DNA of 64,000 nucleotides from Microbacterium sp. K24 (lineage in GTDB: Bacteria; Actinomycetota; Actinomycetes; Actinomycetales; Microbacteriaceae), in contig NZ_SSDJ01000111.1 in the NCBI RefSeq assembly GCF_004794465.1, positions 1 to 64,000 on the forward strand, in the 5' to 3' direction. A program made the position numbers and the translations under genes. Positions 23,590 to 33,882 of this stretch are shown piece after piece; position 1 is the stretch's first letter; every line of letters begins with the position of its first letter. The notes under the pieces were generated by a model that was given only the letters and a program-made list of their open reading frames with translations, ran no database searches and had not been told where the DNA came from.

Positions 23590-24708
23590 TTACTGGTACG
23601 ACTTGACGATCTCGAGGAGGCTCGGGACGTTGGCGTAAGCCTCGGCCGCGTTCTCCTTCGTGACGATCACCGGGTCGAGCAGGTACGCCGGGACGACCTT
23701 GGCGCCGTTGTCGTAGGACTCGGTGTCGTTGACCTCGACCTCCTCGCCCTTCTGCAGCTGCTGGACCATCTTGATGGCCTGTGCGACGAGGAGCGAGGTG
23801 TCCTTGTTGATCGTGGAGTACTGGACGCCCTCCATGATCGACTTGACCGACTCGACCTCGGAGTCCTGACCCGTGACGACCGGAACCGGCTTGCCGGCCT
23901 GCTGCACCGAGGTGATGATGGCGCGGGCGAGGGTGTCGTTCGGGGAGAGGACGCCGTCGAGGACGGTGTCACCGCTGTACGAACCGGTCAGGATGGTGTC
24001 CATGCGGTTCTGCGCGTTCTCGGCGAGCCAGCCCTCGGTCGCCGTCTGGGCGATCTCGGTCTGACCCGAGACGACCTTCAGCGTGCCGTCGTCGATCTTC
24101 GGCTGCAGGACCTCCATGGCACCGTCGAAGAAGACCGCCGAGTTGGCGTCATCCGGCGAGCCCGAGAACAGCTCGATGTTGTACGGAGCCTCGTGGCCCG
24201 CGCGCTCGGCGAGACCGTCGAGCAGAGCCTGACCCTGAAGGTTTCCGACCTTGAAGTTGTCGAAGGCGGCGTAGTAGTCGACGGCCTCGGTGTTCTCGAT
24301 CAGACGGTCGTAGGCGATGACGGTGGCGCCGGCATCCTTTGCCGCCTGCACCTGGGTCGCCAGCTGCTTGCCGTCCTTGGCACCGATGATGATGACCTTG
24401 GCGCCGTTGGTGACCATGGCCTGGATCTGGTTCTGCTGCTCGGCGACCGTGTTCGACGCGGGAGCGTACTGGACGTCGGCCTTGAAGCCGGCCTCGGCGA
24501 GACCGTCCTCGAACAGCTTGCCGGCGAGGACCCAGTTCTCCGAGGTCTTGTCCGGGAGTGCGACACCGATCGTGGCGTCTGCAGCGAAGCCCTTCGCGGT
24601 CTCCTCCCCCGAGCCTCCGGTGTCTCCGCCGCGCTCCGATGAGCAGCCGGTGAGGGCGAACGCGCCCACGGCGACGATCGCTGTCGCCGTCAGAAGCATC
24701 TTCTTCAT
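23590..24708 (-). CDS. chvE: Multiple-monosaccharide ABC transporter substrate-binding lipoprotein (ChvE type)
   Basis: A 372-residue periplasmic-binding-protein-like lipoprotein. The ATG at 24708 gives a signal peptide with lipobox ALTGC (C22). The mature domain has ChvE/XylF family features: GVALPDKTSENW, VAEQQNQIQAMVTNGAKVIIIGAKDG, VIAYDRLI and NIELFSGSPDDANS. It binds free monosaccharides such as arabinose, galactose or xylose for the MmsAB importer encoded upstream in the operon. AGAAAGAG serves as ribosome-binding site. It is last in the operon, ahead of a terminator, and 58 nt after mmsB, which suits separate high-level translation. Confidence 0.92.
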   Translation of the reverse strand: MKKMLLTATAIVAVGAFALTGCSSERGGDTGGSGEETAKGFAADATIGVALPDKTSENWVLAGKLFEDGLAEAGFKADVQYAPASNTVAEQQNQIQAMVTNGAKVIIIGAKDGKQLATQVQAAKDAGATVIAYDRLIENTEAVDYYAAFDNFKVGNLQGQALLDGLAERAGHEAPYNIELFSGSPDDANSAVFFDGAMEVLQPKIDDGTLKVVSGQTEIAQTATEGWLAENAQNRMDTILTGSYSGDTVLDGVLSPNDTLARAIITSVQQAGKPVPVVTGQDSEVESVKSIMEGVQYSTINKDTSLLVAQAIKMVQQLQKGEEVEVNDTESYDNGAKVVPAYLLDPVIVTKENAAEAYANVPSLLEIVKSYQ

Positions 24709-24766
24709 GTGATCTCTTTCTCTGGTGTGTGAAGGTCGTCTCACGCGTGCGAACGCGATCCGACCC

Positions 24767-26118
24767 CTACTGTCCGCTCGTCTTGTCGACGGGTGGGGCT
24801 TGGTAGGTCTTGTTGGGCTCGAAGGTCTGCAGCGCAGGATCCTCCTTGCGGCCGAAGCGGCGCGTCATGAAGCCGATCAACGACGGGCGGCCCTGCTGCT
24901 TGTTCCAGACGTCGATGCCGACCGCGATCAGGAGCACGAGGCCCTTGATCATCGAGACGACGTCGGAGCCCTGTCCGAGCAGCGCCAGACCGTTGTTGAG
25001 GAACGCCATCACCAGACCACCGATGATCGACCCGATCACGGTTCCGATACCACCGGCGACAGCTGCGCCACCGATGAAGACCGAGGCGATGGCGTCGAGC
25101 TCCCAGCCGGTTCCGTCGTTCGGACCGGATGCCTGCGAGCGGGCGACGAAGATCATGCCGGCGAGGGCCGCGAGCACGGACATGTTCATCATCACGAAGA
25201 AGTCGACCCAGCGGTCCTTGACACCCGACAGACGCGCGGCCTGACGGTTGCCGCCGACGGCGTAGATGTGCCGGCCGAAGACGGTGTTGCTCGTGATGAA
25301 GGTGTAGACGATGACGAGGGCCAGCAGTATCAGGCCTGGCACCGGGAAGCTCGTGCCCGGGCGACCCGTCGCGAACATCCACGCCGCGGCGAGCACGACG
25401 ACCGAGATCAGCACGACCTTGGTCACGCTCACCCAGAGAGGTGCCCGATCGGAGCCCATCTTGCGCTGCACACGACGGGTCCGGATCTCCCAGAAGACCA
25501 GCCAGGCCACCGCGACGAGAGCGAGGAGCATGGTCGGGATGTTGAACGGCAGCGGCAGGCCGATCTCGGGCAGGTAGCCCGTGCCGATCACCTGGAAGCC
25601 CTTCGGGACCGGGATGGTCTGCGCGTCTCCGATCCACTGCTGTGCGCCGCGGAAGAAGAGCATGCCGGCCAGCGTCACGATGAACGCCGGAACACCCACG
25701 TACGCGACCCAGAATCCCTGCCAGGCGCCGACGGCGGCTCCCACGGCGAGACCGAGGAGGATCGCGAGCGGCCAGGGGAGGTTCCACTCCGTCATCGACT
25801 TCGCGACGATGATGCCGGTGAACGCCGCCACCGACCCGACCGAGAGGTCGATGTGCCCCATGATGATGACCATCACCATGCCGATCGCGAGGATCAGGAT
25901 GAAGGAGTACTGGTTGATGACGTTGATCAGGTTTCCCGAGGTCAGCGTCGCGCCGTTGGGCCCGTTGCGGATCAGCGTCAGGATCTCGAACAGAACGATG
26001 ATGACGATCAGGCTGCCGAGGATGCCGAACTGACGCAGGGTCGAGGTTCCGCCGCCGCCGAACATCTTGGTGATGTCCTTGAAGTGGAACCCGGTCTTGG
26101 CGGGAGTGGATTCGGTGG

Positions 26119-26122
<4 letters not shown>
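24767..26122 (-). CDS. mmsB: Multiple-monosaccharide ABC transporter permease
   Basis: A 451-residue permease of the CUT2 family, longer than typical RbsC-type permeases because of extra loops, as in GguB/MmsB. About ten helices carry family blocks [36 protein letters not shown] and [14 protein letters not shown]. The C-terminal 40 residues are cytoplasmic. The start overlaps the mmsA stop by 4 nt (ATGA). It pairs with MmsA (ATPase) and ChvE (binding protein). Confidence 0.93.
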
Positions 26123-27687
<1,565 letters not shown>

Positions 27688-27718
27688 GTATCTTCCTTGC
27701 GACGTGCGGTCACCTCCG

Positions 27719-27734
27719 ATGTGACCGTTCACAT
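27719..27734. promoter_or_regulatory. LacI-type operator for mmsA-mmsB-chvE
   Basis: ATGTGACCGTTCACAT is an inverted repeat (ATGTGA/TCACAT around a CG centre) 31 bp upstream of mmsA. An almost identical site lies upstream of the adjacent lacI-type gene. On the minus strand a GATATATC AT-rich stretch (27736-27743) lies directly upstream and is probably the -10 region, so the operator would cover the transcription start. TTGACA at 27764-27769 (minus strand) could be part of the promoter, but its spacing to the AT-rich stretch is longer than ideal. Confidence 0.75.
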
Positions 27735-27792
27735 TGATATATCGTCCTCGCCGAACCCGGGACTGTCAAGTCGGGGTCCGGATTTCGTGTCG

Positions 27793-28806
27793 CTACCGTG
27801 ATGCAGCGGACTCACGCGCACGGAGGAGCGTCTTCAACGGCCCGAAGTCCGGCACCTGATCGCCGCGGATCTGTGCGAGGAGGATCCGCACCGCACGACG
27901 ACCGAGCTCGGGGAAGTCCTGGTGCACCGTGCTCAGCGTGGGCGCGACGTGCGCCGCGACCGGGATGTCATCGAATCCGATCACGCTGACGTCATGCGGC
28001 ACGCGCACCCCGGCGTCGCGGAAACCGTGCATCAGACCGATCGCCATGAGGTCGTTCGCCGCGAAGACAGCGGTGAAGTCACGCCGGCGGGACAGCTCCT
28101 GCCCCGCGAAGTAACCGAAGTCCGCTGTCCAATCCCCGCGGATCGGCGGGAAGGTGGGCAGATCCGCCTCGCGCAGTCCGTCGAGGTAGCCGCGCATGCG
28201 GGACTCCGCCTCGATCCAGTCCTGCGGCCCGGCGAGATGGAGGATGTCGCTGTGACCGAGCGAGATCAGATGCTCCGTCGCCGCTCGTGCGCCCGCGACC
28301 TGATCGGCCGAGAGGCTGACGCCGTCGGAGCCCGACGCGGTCTGCAGGTTCACGAACGGGATGTCCAGAGACATGCCGCGCAGCACATGGAAGACACGCA
28401 CCTGCGGCGCCAGCACGACGATTCCGTCGACCTGCTCCCGCGCCAGCTGGCGCACGGCATTTCCGATGGCCTCGGGCGTCGTGTCGGCGAGATTCAGGGT
28501 CGAGACCGAGTAGCCCTCTTCCCTCGCGGCATCCTCGATGCTGGCGATCGACGACGTCGGACCGAACTCGCCGATGGTCGCCGAGAGCACGCCCAGCATG
28601 TTCGACTTGCTGGTCACCAGTGCGCGGGCAGCGAGGTTCGGGCGGTAGTCGAGCACCGAGATCGCGTCGAGGACCTTCGCCTTCGTCTCCGGGCGGATGC
28701 TGGGGTGATCGTTCAGCACGCGGGAAACGGTCTGGTGCGACACCCCCGCGAGGCGCGCGACATCGCGGATGCTCGGCATCCGGGCGCGCTCGGAGGCGGT
28801 GGACAT
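27793..28806 (-). CDS. LacI-family transcriptional repressor of the monosaccharide importer
   Basis: A 337-residue repressor. The N-terminal helix-turn-helix and hinge (SIRDVARLAGVSHQTVSRVLNDH to YRPNLAARALV) are typical LacI and are followed by a sugar-binding-protein-like core. The C-terminal VIGFDDIPVAAHVAPTLSTVHQ block is standard. AAGGAGG lies before the ATG at 28806. Matching operators lie at its own promoter and at mmsA, so it most likely controls both and is released by an imported pentose or hexose. Confidence 0.92.
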   Translation of the reverse strand: MSTASERARMPSIRDVARLAGVSHQTVSRVLNDHPSIRPETKAKVLDAISVLDYRPNLAARALVTSKSNMLGVLSATIGEFGPTSSIASIEDAAREEGYSVSTLNLADTTPEAIGNAVRQLAREQVDGIVVLAPQVRVFHVLRGMSLDIPFVNLQTASGSDGVSLSADQVAGARAATEHLISLGHSDILHLAGPQDWIEAESRMRGYLDGLREADLPTFPPIRGDWTADFGYFAGQELSRRRDFTAVFAANDLMAIGLMHGFRDAGVRVPHDVSVIGFDDIPVAAHVAPTLSTVHQDFPELGRRAVRILLAQIRGDQVPDFGPLKTLLRARESAASR

Positions 28807-28821
28807 CGCAGGCCTCCTTGC

Positions 28822-28852
28822 ATGTGCACGGTCACATCGTCACTTCATTATG
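28822..28852 (-). promoter_or_regulatory. Promoter and LacI operator of the importer regulator gene
   Basis: ATGTGCACGGTCACAT at 28822-28837 is, on the minus strand, the mmsA operator with one base changed. CATAAT (minus strand, 28847-28852) is a good -10 just upstream, so repressor bound here would cover the start site. This gives negative autoregulation. Confidence 0.7.
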
Positions 28853-28887
28853 ACTTGCAACGGCGGCGCGTGCATCCTGCGATGCGG

Positions 28888-29817
28888 TCAGATGATCCGG
28901 GCGCCCGGCACAGGACCGTGCACGTGCAGCGGATCGAAGCCCGCGTCCCGCAGCGTCGTCTGCACGTCCTGCGCGGTCTCCGGGTCGGGGCACAGCAGCG
29001 CCACCGTCGGGCCGGACCCCGAGACGATCCCCTGCAGCGCACCGGCTTCGACGCCCTGGCGGATCACCTCGTCGAGATCGGGCCGCTCGTACACGGCGGC
29101 CGTCTGGAGGTCGTTGAACAGCCCTTCCGCCAGCTGGACGGCATCGCCCGAGCGGAGTGCCTGCAGCACCGGGATCGGCACATCGAGCGACATCGGCGGA
29201 TCGTCGGCGAGAGCGCCCTCCTCCCCACGGAGCAGGTCGAGCCGCTCGTAGACGACCGGGGTGGACAGACCCTGATCGCTCGTGACCAGGATCCAGTCGA
29301 ACCTGCCTCGTGCGAGCGCGGGGTTGAGCTGATCGCCGCGGCCCGTGCCGACCGCGGTGCCGCCGTGCAGCGCGAACGGCACGTCGGCGCCCAGGCGTGC
29401 AGCGAGATCGTGCAGACGCGCCGGTGAGAGCCCGGTGCCCCATAGGGCGTCGCACGCGACCAGTGCCGCCGCGGCATCCGCCGATCCGCCGCCCATGCCG
29501 CCGGCGACCGGGACGCTCTTCCTGATCTCCAGTGCCACGCCGCCGGTGTACTCCGTCGCCGCGGCGAGCAGCTTCGCCGCGCGCATCGCGAGATTCCGAT
29601 CGTCCAGCGGAACCGAGTCCACGTCCTCGACGCCGGTGACCGTGAGGGAGAAGTCGTCGGCGTGCCGCGCGATCACGTCTTCGTACAGCGACACCGCCTG
29701 GAACACGGTGGCGAGCGCGTGGTAGCCGTCGTCATGCCGTCCGCCGACCCCCAGGTAGACGTTGATCTTGCCCGGCGCGCGCACATGCACGGATCCGGCG
29801 GACGCGGCGACGCTCAT
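28888..29817 (-). CDS. ispE: 4-(cytidine 5'-diphospho)-2-C-methyl-D-erythritol kinase IspE
   Basis: A 309-residue GHMP kinase of the MEP isoprenoid pathway, phosphorylating CDP-ME. RAPGKINVYLGV at the N-terminus, the ATP loop PVAGGMGGGSADAAAAL at about 95-111 and SGSGPTVALL near the C-terminus are diagnostic. It is last in the rsmA - aldo/keto reductase - ispE operon, 7 nt after the reductase. The rsmA-ispE association is conserved in actinobacteria; the gene between them is not. Confidence 0.96.
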   Translation of the reverse strand: MSVAASAGSVHVRAPGKINVYLGVGGRHDDGYHALATVFQAVSLYEDVIARHADDFSLTVTGVEDVDSVPLDDRNLAMRAAKLLAAATEYTGGVALEIRKSVPVAGGMGGGSADAAAALVACDALWGTGLSPARLHDLAARLGADVPFALHGGTAVGTGRGDQLNPALARGRFDWILVTSDQGLSTPVVYERLDLLRGEEGALADDPPMSLDVPIPVLQALRSGDAVQLAEGLFNDLQTAAVYERPDLDEVIRQGVEAGALQGIVSGSGPTVALLCPDPETAQDVQTTLRDAGFDPLHVHGPVPGARII

Positions 29818-29824
29818 GATGCGG

Positions 29825-30892
29825 TCACAGCTCCGAGGACTTCGCCCACAGGTTCACGTCGATGGCACCGGCGAGCTCGTCGATCCGAGCGAGTTCCTCA
29901 TCGGTGAGCGCGGGACCGTTCACGGCCGCGATGTTCTCGTCGAGCTGCTCCGGACGGGAGGCGCCGATCAGCGCCGAGGCGACGACGGGGTTGCGCAGCG
30001 TCCACTGCAGAGCCAGCTGGGCGAGCGACTGGCCGCGCCCCTTGGCGACCTCGTTCAGCGACCGGAGCGTCTGCACGGCCTCGTCGTCCAGCGGGGCGTC
30101 GGGGAGCGAGTCGCGCTTCTGCGCCCGCTGCGCCGTGCCGTCGCCGAGGTATTTGTCGGTGAGGAGCCCCTGCGCGAGAGGCGTGAAGGCGATCGCGCCG
30201 AGGCCGTTCTTCTCCAGCGTCTCGGTCAGCCCGTCCTCGACCCAGCGGTTGAGGATCGAGTACGCCGGCTGATGGATGACCAGGGGCGTGCCGAGCTCCT
30301 TCGCGACCGCGACGGCCTCGGCGGTGCGCTCGGCGCTGTACGACGAGATGCCGACGTAGAGGGCCTTGCCCTGGCGCACCAGCGTGTCGAGCGCGGCGAC
30401 GGTCTCGGCGACCGGAGTGACCGGGTCGGCGCGGTGCGAGTAGAAGATGTCGACGTGGTCGAGGCCCATGCGGGTCAGGGACTGCTCGGCACTCGCGAGG
30501 ATGTACTTGCGGCTCGCGAAGTCGCCGTACGGGCCGGGCCACATGTCCCAGCCGGCCTTCGACGAGATGATCAGCTCGTCGCGGTACGGACGGAAGTCCT
30601 CGGCGAAGATGCGACCGAAGTTCTTCTCCGCCGACCCGTACGGCGGGCCGTAGTTGTTGGCCAGGTCGAAGTGCGTGATGCCGTTGTCGAATGCGTGGCG
30701 CAGCAGCGCGCGCTGGTTGTCGAGCGGGATGTTGTCGCCGAAGTTCCACCACAGGCCGAGCGAGATCGGCGGCAGGTACAGACCCGACGTGCCGACCTGG
30801 CGATACGCGAACTGCTGGTAGCGGCTCTCGTCGGCGGTGTACGGGCGGTGCAGCTCAGGGACGTCGGGGTTGAAGCGCGGAGACTGGGTCAC
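29825..30892 (-). CDS. Aldo/keto reductase (YghZ/MgrA-like)
   Basis: A 355-residue TIM-barrel NADPH-dependent reductase. The catalytic tetrad is visible: Asp in FDLANNYG, Tyr in NNYGPPYG, Lys in ISSKAGWD and His in YSHRADP. The length and N-terminal YRQVGTSGLYLPPISLGLW match the YghZ group, which reduces L-glyceraldehyde-3-phosphate and methylglyoxal. The gene sits 4 nt after rsmA and 7 nt before ispE, inserted into a housekeeping operon. A link to triose metabolism feeding the MEP pathway is possible but only inferred. Confidence 0.92.
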   Translation of the reverse strand: MTQSPRFNPDVPELHRPYTADESRYQQFAYRQVGTSGLYLPPISLGLWWNFGDNIPLDNQRALLRHAFDNGITHFDLANNYGPPYGSAEKNFGRIFAEDFRPYRDELIISSKAGWDMWPGPYGDFASRKYILASAEQSLTRMGLDHVDIFYSHRADPVTPVAETVAALDTLVRQGKALYVGISSYSAERTAEAVAVAKELGTPLVIHQPAYSILNRWVEDGLTETLEKNGLGAIAFTPLAQGLLTDKYLGDGTAQRAQKRDSLPDAPLDDEAVQTLRSLNEVAKGRGQSLAQLALQWTLRNPVVASALIGASRPEQLDENIAAVNGPALTDEELARIDELAGAIDVNLWAKSSEL

Positions 30893-30896
30893 CGGT

Positions 30897-31745
30897 TCAG
30901 GTTACTGGAGCATGCTGCGCGATGCGCTGATAGTCGTCGACCGTGAGGTCCTCGCCGCGGGCGGTCGGCGCCACCCCGGCGGCGATGAGGATCTCGGATG
31001 CCGCTGCCGAGCTGCCGAGCAGCCCGGACAGCGCCTGCCGGAGCATCTTGCGGCGCTGGTTGAAGGCGGCATCCACGATCTGGAAGGTGCGGCGACGCTC
31101 GTCCTCGCTGCCGCGCTCACCCTCTGAGCGGTCGAACCCGACGAGCAGGCTGTCGACGTTGGGGACCGGCCAGAACACCTGACGCGACACGGTTCCGGAG
31201 AGCTTCCACTCGCCGTACCACGCCGCCTTCACGCTCGGTGAGCCGTAGATCTTCGACCCGGGCTTGGCGGCCAGCCGCTCGGCCACCTCGGCCTGCACCA
31301 TGACGACGCCGCGCTTCAGATATTCGAAGTGCTCGAGGAAGTGCAGCAGCACGGGGACCGAGACGTTGTACGGCAGATTGGCGACGAGCACGGTGGGCTC
31401 ACCGTGCAGTTCGGTGATGCGCAGCGCATCGGCGTCGACCACGGTGAGGCGATCGGGCTCGACGCCGTGCTCGGCCGCCGTCTGCGCCAGGCGCGCGGCG
31501 AGGCGGTGATCGATCTCGACGGCGGTGACCGATGCTCCGGTCTCGAGGATCGCGAGGGTGAGCGACCCGAGACCCGGGCCCACCTCCACGACCCGCTCCC
31601 CCGGCTGCACGCGGGCCGCCTGCACGATCTTGCGCACCGTGTTGGCGTCGACGACGAAGTTCTGTCCGAGCTTCTTGGTCGGGGTCACGTCGAGCTCGGC
31701 GGCGAGGCGGCGGATCTCGGTGGCGCCGAGCAGCGTGATGGTCAT
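30897..31745 (-). CDS. rsmA: 16S rRNA (A1518/A1519)-dimethyltransferase RsmA (KsgA)
   Basis: A 282-residue SAM-dependent enzyme that dimethylates two adenines near the 3' end of 16S rRNA. KKLGQNFVVD at the N-terminus, SAM motif VVEVGPGLGSLTLAIL, VDADAL and the catalytic NLPYNVSVPVL are all intact. GACAAT lies 6 nt before the ATG and there is no strong Shine-Dalgarno, so translation is probably leaderless. First gene of an operon with the aldo/keto reductase and ispE, divergent from the frameshifted MFS gene. Confidence 0.96.
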   Translation of the reverse strand: MTITLLGATEIRRLAAELDVTPTKKLGQNFVVDANTVRKIVQAARVQPGERVVEVGPGLGSLTLAILETGASVTAVEIDHRLAARLAQTAAEHGVEPDRLTVVDADALRITELHGEPTVLVANLPYNVSVPVLLHFLEHFEYLKRGVVMVQAEVAERLAAKPGSKIYGSPSVKAAWYGEWKLSGTVSRQVFWPVPNVDSLLVGFDRSEGERGSEDERRRTFQIVDAAFNQRRKMLRQALSGLLGSSAAASEILIAAGVAPTARGEDLTVDDYQRIAQHAPVT

Positions 31746-31751
31746 CCGTCC

Positions 31752-31775
31752 ATTGTCCCTCACCGTCAGTAGTCT
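31752..31775. promoter_or_regulatory. Facing leaderless promoters of rsmA and the MFS gene
   Basis: On the minus strand GACAAT (31752-31757) is 6 nt before rsmA. On the plus strand TAGTCT (31770-31775) is 6 nt before the MFS ATG at 31782. The whole space between the two start codons is 36 bp, so each promoter's -35 region lies at or inside the other gene's start. Confidence 0.5.
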
Positions 31776-31781
31776 TTCGGG

Positions 31782-33022
31782 ATGCCCTCCCTCGGTGAAC
31801 TCGTCGCGCCCCGCCGCATGGGGCGCGATTTCCGTTGGCTGCTCGCCTCGTCCTGGACGAGCAACGTCGGCGACGGCGTCGCTCTCGCGGCGGCGCCGCT
31901 GCTGATCGCCTCGATGACCTCTTCGCCGATCCTCGTCGCGGCCGGCGCGATCCTGCAGTTCCTGCCGTGGCTGCTCTTCGGTCTGCACGCGGGGGCCATC
32001 GCCGACCGGTTCGACCGGCGGCGACTGGTGATGTTCGCCAACGCCGCGCGCGCCGTCGTGCTCGCGGGTCTCTGCGTGTTCCTCGTGACCGGCACCGCGA
32101 ACATCTGGATCGTGCTCGCCGTCGCGTTCCTCTACGGCACGGCCGAGGTGTTCGTCGACACCGCGGGAAGCACCCTGCTGCCGATGCTCGTGAAGCCGGA
32201 CGACCTCGGCATCGGCAACGCGCGGCTGCAGGCCGGCTACCTCGTGGCGAATCAGTTCGCAGGTCCTCCGCTGGGCGCCTTCCTGTTCGCCGCGGGGACC
32301 GCATGGCCGTTCCTGCTCGAGATCGTGTGCGTGACCCTCGCCGTGGTGCTGATCTCGCGCATGGCGAGAACGCCGGTGCCTCCGCGCCAGGCCGACGTGC
32401 GTCCCCCCGTCCACACCGACATCGCCGAGGGGCTGCGCTGGCTCTGGCGCAACCCGCCGGTGCGCATGCTCGTGCTGATCATCCTGTTGTTCAACGTCAC
32501 CTGGGCAGCGCCCTGGGGCGTGCTGGTGCTGTACGCGACCGATTACCTGCACATGGAGCCGTGGGCTTCGGCGCCCTCACGACAGCGTCCGCCGTCGGCG
32601 GTCTCCTCGCGACGGTCAGCTTCGGCTGGCTGGAGCGGCACGTGTCGTTCGCGACGCTGATGCGCGTCGTCCTGTCGCTCGAGGTGCTCATGCACCTCTC
32701 GTTCGCCCTGACGACCGTCGGCTGGGTCGCGCTCGCGATCATGTTCGTGTTCGGCGCCTACGCGTTCGTCTGGGGCACGATCTCGACGACCGTGCGCCAG
32801 CGGCTCGTGCCCGCCGAGCTGCAGGGTCGGGTCGCCTCCGTGAACATGGTCGGCGTCTTCGGCGGCATGGTGATCGGCCAGGCGCTCGGCGGAGTCATCG
32901 CCCAGGTCTGGGGCCTCACGGCACCCTGGTGGTTCGCGTTCGCGGGTGCGGCGCTCACCCTGCTGTTCGTCTGGAAGCCGATCTCGCAGATCGTCTCGGC
33001 GACTCAGTCGAAAGAGCCGTAG
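31782..33022 (+). pseudogene. MFS transporter gene with a single-base frameshift
   Basis: The first frame (31782 onward) encodes the N-terminal ~260 residues of a drug-efflux-type MFS protein (SWTSNVGDGVALAAAPLL, GAIADRFDRRRLVMFANA, VDTAGSTLLPML) and then loses homology after YLHMEP. The family pattern resumes in the -1 frame from VGFGALTTASAVGGL and continues to SATQSKEP at 33022. Joining them needs one extra base at about 32560-32566, where ccgtgggc would read ccggtgggc. No slippery heptamer is present, so this is either a mutation or an assembly error rather than programmed frameshifting. If corrected, the protein would have about 413 residues and 12 helices. The 3' end overlaps tatD by 19 bp. 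Confidence 0.8.
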
Positions 33023-33879
33023 ACGCGGAGGGTGTTGGCGGCGAGCTGCGTGGAGAGCTCGTCGACCTCGAGTCCGAGCTCTGCCGCCATGAAGCGCACG
33101 GTGATCGGCACGAGGTACGGCGCGTTGGGCCGACCGCGCAGCGGCACCGGGGTCAGGAAGGGCGCATCCGTCTCGACGAGGATGCGATCGAGCGGCGTGA
33201 CCTTCAGGGCATCGCGCAGGTTCTGGGCGTTCTTGAACGTCACATTGCCGGCGAACGACAGGTGATACCCGGCATCCGCGCAGATCCGCGCCATGGCGTC
33301 GTCGCCGGAGAAGCAGTGGAAGACCGTCCGCTCCGGGGCGCCGACCCGGCGCAGCGTCTCGAGCACCGCGTCGTGGGCGTCACGGTCGTGGATCTGCATC
33401 GCGATGCCGTGCTTCTTCGCGAGCGCGATGTGCGCCTCGAACGATTCGTGCTGCGGCGCCTGCCGCTCGGGCTCGGTGCGGAAGAAGTCGAGACCGGTCT
33501 CGCCGATCGCGCGCGTGCGCGGGTGCGCGGCGAGCTCGTCGATCACGGCGATCGCCTCGGCGAGACGGCCTTCGACGGCATAGGTCGGCGCGTCATTCGG
33601 GTGGATGGCGACGGCCGCCAGCACGCGAGGGTCGGATGCCGCCGCCTCGACCGCCCACCGCGACGACTCGACGTCGCCCGACGCCTGCACGACGCCGGCG
33701 ATGCCGACCGCCTGCGCACGATCGAGCTGCTCGGTCAGCGAGAGCGGCTCGTCGCCGTCGAGGATCTCGAGGTGCGCGTGGTTGTCGTAGACGGGTACCG
33801 CGAGCGGCTCGGGAGCGGCCGGATACTTCAGGTCCTTGCGCCCGTCCCCCGAGCGCTCGCGCACATAGGTCTCGGCCAT
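33004..33879 (-). CDS. tatD: TatD-family metal-dependent hydrolase (DNase)
   Basis: A 291-residue TIM-barrel metallohydrolase. Metal ligands are visible: HAH in YDNHAHLEI, Glu in GETGLDFFR, His in MQIHDRDAHD, His in VFHCFSGDD and Asp in VETDAPFLTP. TatD proteins have 3'-5' DNase activity in several species and take part in quality control. It follows metG by 3 nt, an arrangement conserved in actinobacteria. The rpf gene that follows tatD in mycobacteria is not present here. Confidence 0.94.
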   Translation of the reverse strand: MAETYVRERSGDGRKDLKYPAAPEPLAVPVYDNHAHLEILDGDEPLSLTEQLDRAQAVGIAGVVQASGDVESSRWAVEAAASDPRVLAAVAIHPNDAPTYAVEGRLAEAIAVIDELAAHPRTRAIGETGLDFFRTEPERQAPQHESFEAHIALAKKHGIAMQIHDRDAHDAVLETLRRVGAPERTVFHCFSGDDAMARICADAGYHLSFAGNVTFKNAQNLRDALKVTPLDRILVETDAPFLTPVPLRGRPNAPYLVPITVRFMAAELGLEVDELSTQLAANTLRVYGSFD

Positions 33880-33882
33880 GAC

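Noticed and set aside
32555-32570. Programmed -1 frameshifting in the MFS gene
   Set aside because: No X-XXY-YYZ slippery sequence is present at the junction. A simple one-base deletion or sequencing error explains the data better.
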